In this document: positions 28,898 to 37,231 of the stretch, piece after piece
Numbering within the stretch: position 1 is the stretch's first letter
Layout: each line of letters begins with the position of its first letter
DNA from: Slackia sp. ZJ119
GTDB lineage: Bacteria; Actinomycetota; Coriobacteriia; Coriobacteriales; Eggerthellaceae
Reading direction: 5' to 3'
Assembly: GCF_011039175.1 (NCBI RefSeq)
Contig: NZ_JAAKEN010000005.1
Coordinates: 1-64,000 of the forward strand
DNA length: 64,000 nucleotides
Notes under the pieces: generated by a model
What the model was told of the DNA's origin: nothing
Database searches by the model: none
Seen by the model: only the letters and a program-made list of their open reading frames with translations
Program-made: the position numbers and the translations under genes

Positions 28898-30553
28898 TTA
28901 CGCCTGTTCGGCCGCGCCTTCCGCGACGGCGATCTGGCCGCGGGCGTCGTCCGGCACGTCCTGGTCGCCCGCAACGCCGGCGTCTTGCTGCCAAGGCCCG
29001 CCCGGAAGGTCGACGCCCGGGACGGCCTGGGCCGCGTCGGGGATGTCCGCTTCGGCGCCGATGGGGGCCGCCGCGCCCGGCGCGAAGGCCGGAGCCACCG
29101 GGGCCGGGCCGTACACCGTCTCCAGCGCCGCGGCCGCCCGCAGCATGTTCTCGTCTTTGAACTGCGGCGCGATGAGCTGCACGCCCACGGGCAGCCCCGT
29201 GTCGGCGCCAAGGCCTGCTGGCATCGACATGCCGCCGTTGCCAGCAATGTTGATGGAAATGGTAAACATATCGGACAGGTACATCGACGTGGGGTCGGTC
29301 ACTTCGCCGAAGCGGAAGGCCGTGCGCGGCGCCACCGGCGCGAGGATGACGTCGACCTGCTCGTAGGCGCGGGCGTAGTCCTGCGTGATGAGCGTGCGCA
29401 CCTGCTGCGCTGGATAGTAATAGGTTTCGTACACGCCGGAAGACAACAGGTAGCTGCCGAGCATGATGCGGCGGCGAGCCTCTGGGCCGAAGCCGCGATG
29501 GCGGCTGGCCTCGTACTGGGCGCCCAGGTCGGCATGGCCCGGATCGCAATAGCCGTAGCGCACCGAATCGAAGCGGGCGAGGTTGCTGAACGCCTCGCAC
29601 GGACCCAGCACGTAGTAGGCGCTCATGGCGGCCTGGGCGTTGGGAAGGTCGACCTCGACGATTTCCGCGCCCAGTTTGCGCAGGTGGTCGGCGGCTTCTT
29701 GCACCTTCGCCCTCACTTCGGGGGCAAGGCCCTGCGCTTCCATGAACGCCGGCACCACGCCTACGCGCATGCCGCGCACGCCCTCGGCCAGGTTGGCCGT
29801 GAAATCGGCGTCGACGGCCTGGCTCGTGCAGTCGAGCGGGTCGCGGCCGGCAAGCGCGTTCATGGCCAGCGCCGCGTCCTCGACCGAGCGTGCGAACGGG
29901 CCCACCTGGTCAAGCGAGCTGCCGAACGCCACGACGCCGTAGCGCGACACGACGCCGTACGTGGGCTTGACGGCCACTAGTCCGCAAAAGCTCCCTGGTT
30001 GGCGAATAGAACCGCCAGTGTCGGACCCCAGCGTCACGCACGCCAAGCCCGCCGCCACGGCCGCCGCGCTGCCGCCCGAGCTGCCGCCCGGCACGCGCTC
30101 GACGTCCCACGGGTTGCATGTGGGGCCAAAGGCGCTCGTTTCGGTGGAAGACCCGAACGCGAACTCGTCCATGTTGAGCTTGCCCAGGCCAAGCGCCCCC
30201 GCGTCAAGCATCCGCTGGACGCAGGTGGCCGTGTAGGGCGACACGTAGTTGCGCAGCATGTTCGAAGAGCAGGTGGTGTGCGTGCCCGCCAGGTTCATGT
30301 TGTCCTTGAACGCCACCGGCACGCCGGCCAGCGGGCCCAATTCCGCCCCGCGCCCTTCCGCCACGGCCGCGTCGAGGGCCGCCGCCTGCGACAGCGCCAG
30401 CTCTTCGGTCGTTTCCAAAAACGCATGCACCGCGCCGTCCAAGGCACGCACGCGAAAAAGCGCGTCGCGGGCCACTTCCGTCGCCGAGTATTCCTTCGCC
30501 AACAGGCCGCGGCGCAGCTCGGCCGCGCCCAAACACGAGAAGTTCTGAGCCAT
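28898..30553 (-). CDS. gatA: Asp-tRNA(Asn)/Glu-tRNA(Gln) amidotransferase subunit GatA
   Basis: A 551-residue amidase-signature enzyme that releases ammonia from glutamine for GatB. The catalytic triad Lys82-Ser157-Ser181 is intact (AFKDN, GGSSGGS, DTGGSIRQP). The last 60 or so residues are an Ala/Pro/Gly/Asp-rich tail beyond the normal end of about 490. The ATG at 30553 shares one base with the gatC stop (TAATG), so the two are coupled; the longer frame overlaps gatC. Confidence 0.98.
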   Translation of the reverse strand: MAQNFSCLGAAELRRGLLAKEYSATEVARDALFRVRALDGAVHAFLETTEELALSQAAALDAAVAEGRGAELGPLAGVPVAFKDNMNLAGTHTTCSSNMLRNYVSPYTATCVQRMLDAGALGLGKLNMDEFAFGSSTETSAFGPTCNPWDVERVPGGSSGGSAAAVAAGLACVTLGSDTGGSIRQPGSFCGLVAVKPTYGVVSRYGVVAFGSSLDQVGPFARSVEDAALAMNALAGRDPLDCTSQAVDADFTANLAEGVRGMRVGVVPAFMEAQGLAPEVRAKVQEAADHLRKLGAEIVEVDLPNAQAAMSAYYVLGPCEAFSNLARFDSVRYGYCDPGHADLGAQYEASRHRGFGPEARRRIMLGSYLLSSGVYETYYYPAQQVRTLITQDYARAYEQVDVILAPVAPRTAFRFGEVTDPTSMYLSDMFTISINIAGNGGMSMPAGLGADTGLPVGVQLIAPQFKDENMLRAAAALETVYGPAPVAPAFAPGAAAPIGAEADIPDAAQAVPGVDLPGGPWQQDAGVAGDQDVPDDARGQIAVAEGAAEQA

Positions 30554-30864
30554 TACCGGTCGCCCCCTTCGCCCAAAATGGACGGAATGAGGAAGTTGCC
30601 GTCCTGCCGCTTCGGCGCGTTTTCCAGCGCCACGTCCTGGGAAAAGCCCTCTTCGCACACGTCTTCGCGCATGACGTTGGACAGCCCCCCGATGGGATGG
30701 AACGTCGGCTCGACGCCTTCGAGGTCGTATTCAAGGATGGGGCTGAGCGAATCGACGATGGCGTTGAGGTCGACGGTCATCTCGGCCACTTCGTCGTCGG
30801 TCAGCCCGATGCGCGCGTATTCCGCAATGTTGCGGACGTCGCGCTCGGTCAGATGTTGGGTCAT
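30553..30864 (-). CDS. gatC: Asp-tRNA(Asn)/Glu-tRNA(Gln) amidotransferase subunit GatC
   Basis: A 103-residue GatC, the small subunit that wraps between GatA and GatB. The pattern VRNIAEYARIGLTDDEV, ILEYDLEGVEPTFHP and the REDV segment are typical. It starts at 30864 (MTQHLTERD); the sequence before it is non-coding in style. It is the first gene of gatCAB. Confidence 0.95.
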   Translation of the reverse strand: MTQHLTERDVRNIAEYARIGLTDDEVAEMTVDLNAIVDSLSPILEYDLEGVEPTFHPIGGLSNVMREDVCEEGFSQDVALENAPKRQDGNFLIPSILGEGGDR

Positions 30865-31069
30865 GGAAGCTTGCTGCCTTTCTCGTTTTCGCGCCTTCGG
30901 GGTTTGCCTTTCGGGCCCCGCCGACGCCTTGAAAACACGATCCGTCCATAATAGCAAACGGCTCCGGCCCGGTGCATTCCTCCTATAGATTTAACAGACC
31001 AGCCGCCTGAACGGGGCAAGGTTGGCTACAATAGACCCATCCAACGAGACAACAGAAAAGGAGAGCGCT

Positions 31070-31921
31070 TTGAACGACGTGAGAGAAGAACGCAAGATCC
31101 AGGCGCGGAAGCATCTGGGGCTTATGAGGGGGGCGTTTGCCAGCGACACCGCCGCCACCGTCGAGAAGGCGACGATCTACGAGGACGGCACCATGCGTGC
31201 GCCGAAGCTGCCCGAGCCGCCGTTCGAGGCGACGGAGACCAGCGTGACCACGCGCTTCGCCCCAAGCGCCTTGACAGACGCCTCCGGCAAGACGGTCATG
31301 GTCAGCCCCGTGTCGTTCACGCGTCCCGGCGGCGCCTACGAAGACGGCGCTTTCGGACCGGAGCAGATCATCTGCTCCGAGAGCAACCTCTACCCCGTGC
31401 TGCAGGGCATCAAGGCCGACTACCACGACAAAAACCGCGGCTATGCGGCGGGCCAGCTGTTCACCGACCGCGCGGCCTACCTGCCTGACGTGGTGTTTTC
31501 CAGCGGCGGCGCGGTGCGCAAGGCCGACATTTTGGCCATCGCCGAGCCCAACCGCACCCGGGCGCTGGAAAACCACCGGTCCGCGGCCGAGGCGGACCGC
31601 GCCATCGTCGACCGCATCGCGTCGCTTTTGAACATCGCGGCGGCCAACGAGGCCGAGACGCTCATCGTGGGCGCGTTCGGCACGGGCCGGTCGGGATACG
31701 CCGACGACGTGGTCATCGGGCTGTTCCGCGACTGGATCGAGGCGCACCCCGGCGCCATCAAGACCATCGTGTTCGCCGTGCCGCGCGGCGCGTTCGACGC
31801 ATTCAGCGAGGCGTTCGGCAAGCCGGCGATGGAAACGCCCGTGGTCGTCGAAGAAGAGGAAGACGACGAAGACGAGGACGATTGGCGCCAGTACCTGCCC
31901 GAAGGGGTGACGGTGCGCTAG
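31070..31921 (+). CDS. PARG-like macrodomain protein (TIGR02452-like)
   Basis: A 283-residue protein related to microbial PARG (poly(ADP-ribose) glycohydrolase) domain proteins. PGGAYEDGAFGPEQIICSES (86-105) corresponds to the PARG signature region, and LIVGAFGTGRSGY fits the downstream phosphate-binding loop. The catalytic GGG...QEE motif is degenerate: GGA and a lone EQ are seen, so activity is doubtful. A TTG at 31070 is the likely start, with AAAAGGAG ahead; the upstream TTG at 31022 overlaps a -10-like TACAAT. The C-terminus is acidic. It stands alone on the plus strand. Confidence 0.78.
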   Translation: MNDVREERKIQARKHLGLMRGAFASDTAATVEKATIYEDGTMRAPKLPEPPFEATETSVTTRFAPSALTDASGKTVMVSPVSFTRPGGAYEDGAFGPEQIICSESNLYPVLQGIKADYHDKNRGYAAGQLFTDRAAYLPDVVFSSGGAVRKADILAIAEPNRTRALENHRSAAEADRAIVDRIASLLNIAAANEAETLIVGAFGTGRSGYADDVVIGLFRDWIEAHPGAIKTIVFAVPRGAFDAFSEAFGKPAMETPVVVEEEEDDEDEDDWRQYLPEGVTVR

Positions 31922-31955
31922 ACGCAGAAGACGGCTTGCGAACGTACACGGCCGG

Positions 31956-32029
31956 CGCGAAGGCATATCTGACAAAACAAGTCGGGTTTTGCCGAAGGTC
32001 AGCGGACGCCCAGACGTTCGCGCACGGCC
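31956..32029. repeat. 74-bp dispersed repeat, copy 1
   Basis: Identical to 42562-42635 at 70 of 74 bases and in the same orientation. In copy 2 its right end encodes the last nine residues and stop of the LarE-like gene; copy 1 has the same nine codons on the minus strand but no gene in front of them. It lies 35 bases past the PARG-like gene. Confidence 0.85.
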
Positions 32030-32050
32030 GATGCAGCCAAAACGAGCGAA

Positions 32051-32074
32051 GAAGGCGGTCTGCGGGCCGCCTTC
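32051..32074 (+). terminator. terminator after the PARG-like gene
   Basis: An 8-bp stem GAAGGCGG/CCGCCTTC is followed by TTTTG on the plus strand, 130 bases past the PARG-like stop, beyond the 74-bp repeat. Confidence 0.8.
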
Positions 32075-32168
32075 TTTTGCTTCGCTCCGTTCCGCCTCTC
32101 ATTCTGTATTAGCACCTGCTCCTGAAAACGACGTTTGGGCCGAATCTGCGTCCTGCCCGCTGCCGAAA

Positions 32169-32275
32169 GCAAGAGGGGCAGACGCCGCGCTGCGCCTGCC
32201 CCTCCTGCTTGTTGCGGCCGCCCTCGCGAACCGCCTCGCGACGGCCTGCAGCCTCGCCAAGCGGGTCTGCAGGCC
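32169..32275. other. two hairpins before the DUF6273 gene end
   Basis: 32169-32211 is a strong hairpin (AGGGGCAG with CTGCCCCT inside longer pairing) and 32243-32251 pairs with 32267-32275. They fill the rest of the 362-base gap between the convergent PARG-like and DUF6273 genes and could terminate either. I see no gene here. Confidence 0.5.
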
Positions 32276-32283
32276 GATTCGTT

Positions 32284-33165
32284 TTATGCCAATGCGGCGG
32301 TGTCCACCCACACGCACGGACGCACGCCGAAGTTGTGGCCCGGCTCGCTGGCTTCGGCGCCGTGGTTGTCGTACCCGTCGTGGACCTCGCCATCGACGCG
32401 ATAGCCGTCGCCGTGGATGTAGCCGTCGTCGGTCACGACCGCTTCATAGCCGGCGTAATAGCCGTTCGTGCGCAGCCACCAGGCAGCCGCGCCGGAAAGC
32501 TCGGCGTCTTCGGCGCCGGACTCGTCGGTGGCGATGCCGGTGTACACGCCCGCTTCGACCGCATGGTCGGTCGGGAAGGCCACACGCGCCGCATCGTCGG
32601 CGAAGTACCGCCGCGCCTCGGCGACGCTCAGCAAGAACACGCGGTCCTTCGACTCGGGCGCCGCAGAATACGACTCGCTGTCGAAATCGGCGGCATTGCG
32701 AGCCCCGTTGTTCTTCGTGTCGGTGTTCGTCACTTCCTGGATGGCGCCCTGCTCGTCGGCGCTGAAGGCGGCGTTCAGGAATTCGCCGTTGAGCCATTCG
32801 CGCATGGGGCTGTCCGCCCAGTTCACATCAGTGGTCGGACGCGGCGAGCTTTCCGCCCATTGCGACCCTTCGGCCGGCTCGCCATAGGCGCGGGCGTCCA
32901 GCACGTCTTTGCTCACCAGAAGCGACGCGCCGTCCTTCTCTTCCAGCACAAGCCACGTGACAGGCTCGCCCTCATAGGTGCCGAACGTCACTTCTTTCAA
33001 CGGAGCCGGCTCGGCGTTCTCTTCGGACGCCGCTTCGGTCTGTGCCGTGGCCGAGGTGTTGTCGGCCGAATCAACTGCCGCGTCCTGGGACGAGCAGCCG
33101 GCCATGCAGGCGACCAGCATGCCTGCGGCTATCAGCGCACCGATGCTTTTCGGTGTTCCTCGCAT
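32284..33165 (-). CDS. DUF6273-domain lipoprotein
   Basis: A 293-residue exported lipoprotein with lipobox Cys24 (ACMAGC; Cys20 is an alternative) and an acidic tether to about residue 55. The remaining 240 residues match the DUF6273 pattern: FGTYEGEPVTWLVLEE, MREWLNGEFLNAAF, DRVFLLSVAEARRYF, AAWWLRTNG and a final VRPCVWV. The fold relates to sulfatase-modifying/C-type lectin proteins, but its role is unknown. GGAGGAA precedes the ATG at 33165. It ends 49 bases after the ferredoxin gene on the same strand, so it may be cotranscribed with the molybdoenzyme genes. Confidence 0.85.
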   Translation of the reverse strand: MRGTPKSIGALIAAGMLVACMAGCSSQDAAVDSADNTSATAQTEAASEENAEPAPLKEVTFGTYEGEPVTWLVLEEKDGASLLVSKDVLDARAYGEPAEGSQWAESSPRPTTDVNWADSPMREWLNGEFLNAAFSADEQGAIQEVTNTDTKNNGARNAADFDSESYSAAPESKDRVFLLSVAEARRYFADDAARVAFPTDHAVEAGVYTGIATDESGAEDAELSGAAAWWLRTNGYYAGYEAVVTDDGYIHGDGYRVDGEVHDGYDNHGAEASEPGHNFGVRPCVWVDTAALA

Positions 33166-33214
33166 GGGTTCCTCCAATCTCATAGGGGAGAATCAGCGCA
33201 ATCGGGCTGTCCCG

Positions 33215-33874
33215 TTACTCGTTGTTGCGCACGTGGTTGGTCGTCATCGACAGGTCGTCGACGCCCTGCCACTCCATGTCGCGCATGATGTACATCAGCT
33301 GCGGCTCGTTGCCGGAGTCGGGCAGCTTGTAGACCTGGTCGTCCTTGAACTCGTTCAGGAAGTCGCCCAGCTTTTCGCCGCGCGGACCCTGGAAGTTCTC
33401 GATGCCCTTGTCCACGTCGCCGTACCAGCGGGCCATGCCGCAGCACTGGCTGACGCACTGGGGCAGCACGCCTTCTTCCTTCGTGCGCTCCTGGCACAGC
33501 GTGCACTTTTCCACCACGCCGTTGTCCTCGTTGAGGTAGCGCACGCCGTAGGGGCATGCCGACATGCACGACTGGCAGCCGATGCACTTCTCGGCGTCGA
33601 TCTGCACGGTGCCGTCTTTGTCCTTATACGAGGCGGCCGTCGGGCACACTTCCACGCAGTTGGGGTTGGCGCAATGCTGGCACTGCACGTTCAAGAAGTA
33701 CATCTGCACGTCCGGGTACTGGCCCGATCCGTCGGCCTTGAGGGTCGGCCCGATGCGCAAAATCTTGTTCCAATAGTTGCCGATGGGCACGTCGTTGACC
33801 ACTTTGCAGCTGACGTTGCAGGCCAAGCAGCCCACGCACCGGTCGAGGTCGGTGACGATAGCGTATTGCGTCAT
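33215..33874 (-). CDS. 4Fe-4S ferredoxin subunit of the molybdoenzyme
   Basis: A 219-residue electron-transfer subunit of the DmsB/PhsB type. Four cysteine clusters are present: CVGCLACNVSC, CQHCANPNCVEVCP, CIGCQSCMSACP and CTLCQ...CVSQC, enough for four 4Fe-4S clusters. It has no signal peptide of its own and would be exported with its Tat-signal partner. It starts 18 bases after the molybdoenzyme stop with GAGGAG ahead, so the two are one operon. No membrane-anchor subunit (NrfD or DmsC type) follows, so the electron donor from the membrane is not encoded here. Confidence 0.95.
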   Translation of the reverse strand: MTQYAIVTDLDRCVGCLACNVSCKVVNDVPIGNYWNKILRIGPTLKADGSGQYPDVQMYFLNVQCQHCANPNCVEVCPTAASYKDKDGTVQIDAEKCIGCQSCMSACPYGVRYLNEDNGVVEKCTLCQERTKEEGVLPQCVSQCCGMARWYGDVDKGIENFQGPRGEKLGDFLNEFKDDQVYKLPDSGNEPQLMYIMRDMEWQGVDDLSMTTNHVRNNE

Positions 33875-33892
33875 GACAGGTCAACTCCTCTC

Positions 33893-36800
33893 TTAGTCGC
33901 CAAAGTTGTCGGGGCACACGCCCTCGCCGCCGATGGTCCACAGCTTCAGGCGCGGGTCGGATGCTTCGCAGATGATCTGCGTGCCGTCGTTGCCGCACGG
34001 AACGGGGTTGCCGTTAGGGCTGTTTTCCTCTGTGGCCTTGTACACCTTCACGGGATAGCCGCGCACGTTGGACGAGCCGTTGTACTTGTCTTGCGCCGTG
34101 CGGTCGACGATGCAGTTGATGCAGGACAGCTCGAATCCCTTGTCGGCCTGCGCAAGCTCGGGATACCACCACTGGTGCTCGGCATTGATCATGCCGGGAC
34201 GAATGCCGTAGAACAGGTCGGCCGTCTGGCGCACCTTGCCCCACGGGCTTTCGATCCAGCACCAGTCGCCTTGCTCGATGCCCAGCTCGGCGGCGGTTTC
34301 GGGGTTGATCTCCATGCGCGGCACGGGCCACAGCTCGCGGCACCACGGCAGCTGGCGATGCTCGGAGTGGAAGTACACCGGAATGCGGCGGCCGGTGATG
34401 CAGCTAATGGGGTATTCCTCGTACAGCTGCGGGTCGCGCACGGGAGAGTGGATGCCTTCGACGTAGTACGGCAGCGCTTCGGTGCGGAAGCCCGGCGTCA
34501 CTTCCGGGCCGTCGGAGCCGTTCGGGAAGTGCGACTCGATGGAGGTGGCCCACAGCTCGTGCTTCATCGTAGGAGTCGGGAAGCCCGGGATGTTGATGTC
34601 GAGCTTGACCACTTGCTGATGCGGAGCCTTGCGATAGGCCTGGCCGATCTCGAAGCGGCGATAGCTGCCCCAGTCGTCCGGGAACACTTCTTTCATGTTC
34701 CAGGTGCCATGCTCCTGATAGGCTGCGGCGAATTCCTCCCACGAGTCGTACGGCGCGATGCCGCCGCCGTGCTCGCCGTCGAGGCATTCGTACTCCAACG
34801 CCAAAATGTCGATGGGCTTGCCGGTCTCCTTCATGGCCTTTTCCCAGTACGGGTCTTCCGGATCGGTCGAGCAGGGAACTTCGAAGTACGGGGCCATTTC
34901 CAGGAAGTACAGCGGGTCGGACTTGCACTCTCCCGGAGGATCGACCGCACGCACGCACAGGCTGAACGAGCCGCCCGAGCCTTGCGCGATGCGCTGGGCG
35001 TTCATCTCGGTCCAGTGGCACACCGGCAGCAGGATGTCAACCGCGCCCGACGTGGGCGAATGCCACAGATTGGCCTCGAACATGAAGTCTTGCATAAGCA
35101 GCGCTTCCCAGTTGTAGGTCGCGTTCGCCATGTTCATGTGGTCGCCCGAACCGATCATGCCGCCGTGGATCTTGTACGGGGCGTTCTCGTCGCGGTGCGC
35201 GTATTCCATGACCGAGTTGCAGTCTGCCCACACGGCGTACCAGTACAGCATCGGGAACTTCTCGTAGCCGGCGATGCGGTTGTAGATGTCCATCGGGAAG
35301 CGGACGAAGGCCGCCGGGTTCGAGCCGCCGTCGGCGCCGGGGTACATGGACGTCGGGCCGGACTGGGTGGTCCAGCCGTTGGTGGCGCCGCGCTGGCCGC
35401 CGGGGGTGTCGATGGCGCCGACCATGGCGCAGCAGGCCATGATGGCGCGGCAGTTCTGCGTGGAGTTGCCGTGGTGCTCGATGGCCAGGCCGTAGTTGAT
35501 GCCGCCGTTGGGAATGCGCGGATCGTCGCGGGTGGCCCATTCCAGGCAGGAGTCCTCGATGAGCTTCGCGTCCACCGTGGTGATCTTGGACACGGCCTCA
35601 GGCGTGAATTGCTCCAGGTATTCGGCCCAAATGTCGAAGACGGGGCGACCCTTGTGGGTGGAGCCGTCCTTCAGCGTCACGTCGAATTCGCCATAGAGCG
35701 CCGGGTCGATGAGCGGGTCGAACTCGGACAGGTCGTACACCTTGCCGGGTTTTTTCGACTCGTCGTCGCGCAGGCGGGAAAGGTCCTGGTCGAAGTAGCT
35801 CGTCGACTTCTTCCACTCCTCGCCTTCCCAGTGGGCCCCGCCCACTTCCGGGTGCGCCTGCCAATAGGTCCAGCGGTCGTTGAGCTGGTCGTACACCAGG
35901 TAGCGCTGCGGATCGCCGTCGCCTTCGATTTCCCAGTCGACCATCTTCGGATCGATGTCGGCCTCGGTCAACAGGCGCGTCTGGTACTGGTAGGGATACC
36001 CGCCGTTTTGCACGGCCTCCATGTAGCCGGTGGGCTCCATGTCGGGCACCACGATGAACGGCGAATTGGACCAGCGCTTGAGGAACTGCAGGTCGCACAA
36101 GTCGTTCTTCAGAATGAGGTGGCACCACCCCAGCGCCAGCGCACTGTCGGTGCCAGGACGGATGGGCAGCCAGTACTTGGCCGTGCGCCCGAGGTTCGTC
36201 AGGCGCGGGTCGACGCTGATGAACGCGTCGGCGCAGCGGGCGACGTCGACGACCGTGCGGGCCGCGTCGTCGTAGTTGGACTGCGACTGCTCGGTGGCCC
36301 ACTGCACGAACTTCGTGGAGTGGTTGATGACCTCGGACCACGACCAGGCCTGCACGTTGTCGATGCGGCTCGCGAAGTGGCGCGGACCCTTGCACACCTG
36401 ATAGGCCGCCACGATGTTGGGCGAGCCGAACAGCAAGAGCGCCATGCCGGCGTCGGACTGCATGCACCACTGGCGGCCCGTGCCGCACCAGGTGAAGGTG
36501 GATTCGCGGCCGTACTTTTCGGTGATTTCCAAGATGTTGTCGGCGATGGTCTGGTAGGCCTCTTCCCAGGAGATGCGCGTCCAGCCGGGATCGTCGTCGC
36601 CCTTGGGGTTCGTGCGCTTCATGGGATACTTGATGCGGTCGGGGTGGTAGGCCGCCTGGATGGACGCCTGGCCCTTCGAGCAGTGGTTGCCCATGGTCAG
36701 GTAGCAATCATCGTCGCCTTCCGTGCGGATGACCTTGCCGTCCTGCACGTAGACCCACACGCCGCATTCGACCTTGCCGCAGCCGCGGCAGCACGAGCGG

Positions 36801-36949
36801 ATCTTTTTGATCTCGCCGCCGGACGCGGCAGCCTTGTCGTCGTCAGCGAGGGCGACGGTGGAAGTCCCTGCCCCAACGAGGGCCGCAGCCGATGCGGACA
36901 CGACGGCGGTCTTGATGAAAGAACGACGCGTCATGTTCAGTTTGCCCAT
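33893..36949 (-). CDS. Tat-exported molybdopterin oxidoreductase, catechol-dehydroxylase/acetylene-hydratase-like
   Basis: A 1018-residue bis-MGD enzyme of the DMSO reductase superfamily. A Tat signal (TRRSFIK, twin Arg at 8-9) is followed by likely cleavage after ALA35. A 4Fe-4S site is formed by Cys54, Cys57, Cys62 and Cys90. The opening pattern (CRGCGKVECGVWV, GNHCSKGQ, YHPDRIKYPMKRTNPKG) resembles the Eggerthella/Gordonibacter dehydroxylases that remove p-hydroxyl groups from catechols such as dopamine and hydrocaffeate, and acetylene hydratase-like relatives. The substrate cannot be told from sequence. A strong AAGGAGGA RBS precedes the ATG. Three CGGCATAA-type repeats lie upstream. TorD and polyferredoxin genes 2-4 kb away could serve it. 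Confidence 0.9.
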   Translation of the reverse strand: MGKLNMTRRSFIKTAVVSASAAALVGAGTSTVALADDDKAAASGGEIKKIRSCCRGCGKVECGVWVYVQDGKVIRTEGDDDCYLTMGNHCSKGQASIQAAYHPDRIKYPMKRTNPKGDDDPGWTRISWEEAYQTIADNILEITEKYGRESTFTWCGTGRQWCMQSDAGMALLLFGSPNIVAAYQVCKGPRHFASRIDNVQAWSWSEVINHSTKFVQWATEQSQSNYDDAARTVVDVARCADAFISVDPRLTNLGRTAKYWLPIRPGTDSALALGWCHLILKNDLCDLQFLKRWSNSPFIVVPDMEPTGYMEAVQNGGYPYQYQTRLLTEADIDPKMVDWEIEGDGDPQRYLVYDQLNDRWTYWQAHPEVGGAHWEGEEWKKSTSYFDQDLSRLRDDESKKPGKVYDLSEFDPLIDPALYGEFDVTLKDGSTHKGRPVFDIWAEYLEQFTPEAVSKITTVDAKLIEDSCLEWATRDDPRIPNGGINYGLAIEHHGNSTQNCRAIMACCAMVGAIDTPGGQRGATNGWTTQSGPTSMYPGADGGSNPAAFVRFPMDIYNRIAGYEKFPMLYWYAVWADCNSVMEYAHRDENAPYKIHGGMIGSGDHMNMANATYNWEALLMQDFMFEANLWHSPTSGAVDILLPVCHWTEMNAQRIAQGSGGSFSLCVRAVDPPGECKSDPLYFLEMAPYFEVPCSTDPEDPYWEKAMKETGKPIDILALEYECLDGEHGGGIAPYDSWEEFAAAYQEHGTWNMKEVFPDDWGSYRRFEIGQAYRKAPHQQVVKLDINIPGFPTPTMKHELWATSIESHFPNGSDGPEVTPGFRTEALPYYVEGIHSPVRDPQLYEEYPISCITGRRIPVYFHSEHRQLPWCRELWPVPRMEINPETAAELGIEQGDWCWIESPWGKVRQTADLFYGIRPGMINAEHQWWYPELAQADKGFELSCINCIVDRTAQDKYNGSSNVRGYPVKVYKATEENSPNGNPVPCGNDGTQIICEASDPRLKLWTIGGEGVCPDNFGD

Positions 36950-37050
36950 CTCATCCTCCTTCTCTTACGCTTTCTCTCTCGCTTCCCTCCAGCGCCGTCG
37001 CGTGCGGCGCTCCTTGAGGAAAGCCCTTCGGCAACCAGATTACGCTGCGC

Positions 37051-37113
37051 ATACGGCATAAGGAATTTCCAATGCCGGCATAACAGCGCCCTTTCCATTC
37101 CGTTGCCGCATAA
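37051..37113 (-). promoter_or_regulatory. three direct repeats upstream of the molybdoenzyme
   Basis: CGGCATAA occurs at 37054-37061 and 37076-37083, and CCGCATAA at 37106-37113, spaced 22 and 30 bases (about two and three helical turns). The middle copy is part of a palindrome ATGCCGGCAT. They lie 105-165 bases before the molybdoenzyme ATG and may bind an activator. No clear -10/-35 pair is seen. Catechol dehydroxylase genes in E. lenta are substrate-induced. Confidence 0.5.
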
Positions 37114-37172
37114 GCCATGCCATGGGGGAATGCCGTCATGCCGCGCGGGAAACGGACCAGATGAATGCATGA

Positions 37173-37209
37173 AAACGCCCCGCTCGCACAGCGTGCGGGC
37201 GGGGCGTTT
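37173..37209 (-). terminator. terminator after the 37232-38074 gene
   Basis: An 11-bp stem AAACGCCCCGC/GCGGGGCGTTT is followed by TTTTC on the minus strand, 22 bases past the gene stop. It separates that gene from the molybdoenzyme operon. Confidence 0.9.
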
Positions 37210-37231
37210 GGAGGGAGGGGGTAGGCGTGGA

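Noticed and set aside
31022-31070. TTG at 31022 as the start of the PARG-like gene
   Set aside because: It overlaps a likely -10 box and lacks an RBS; the TTG at 31070 has AAAAGGAG at a good distance.
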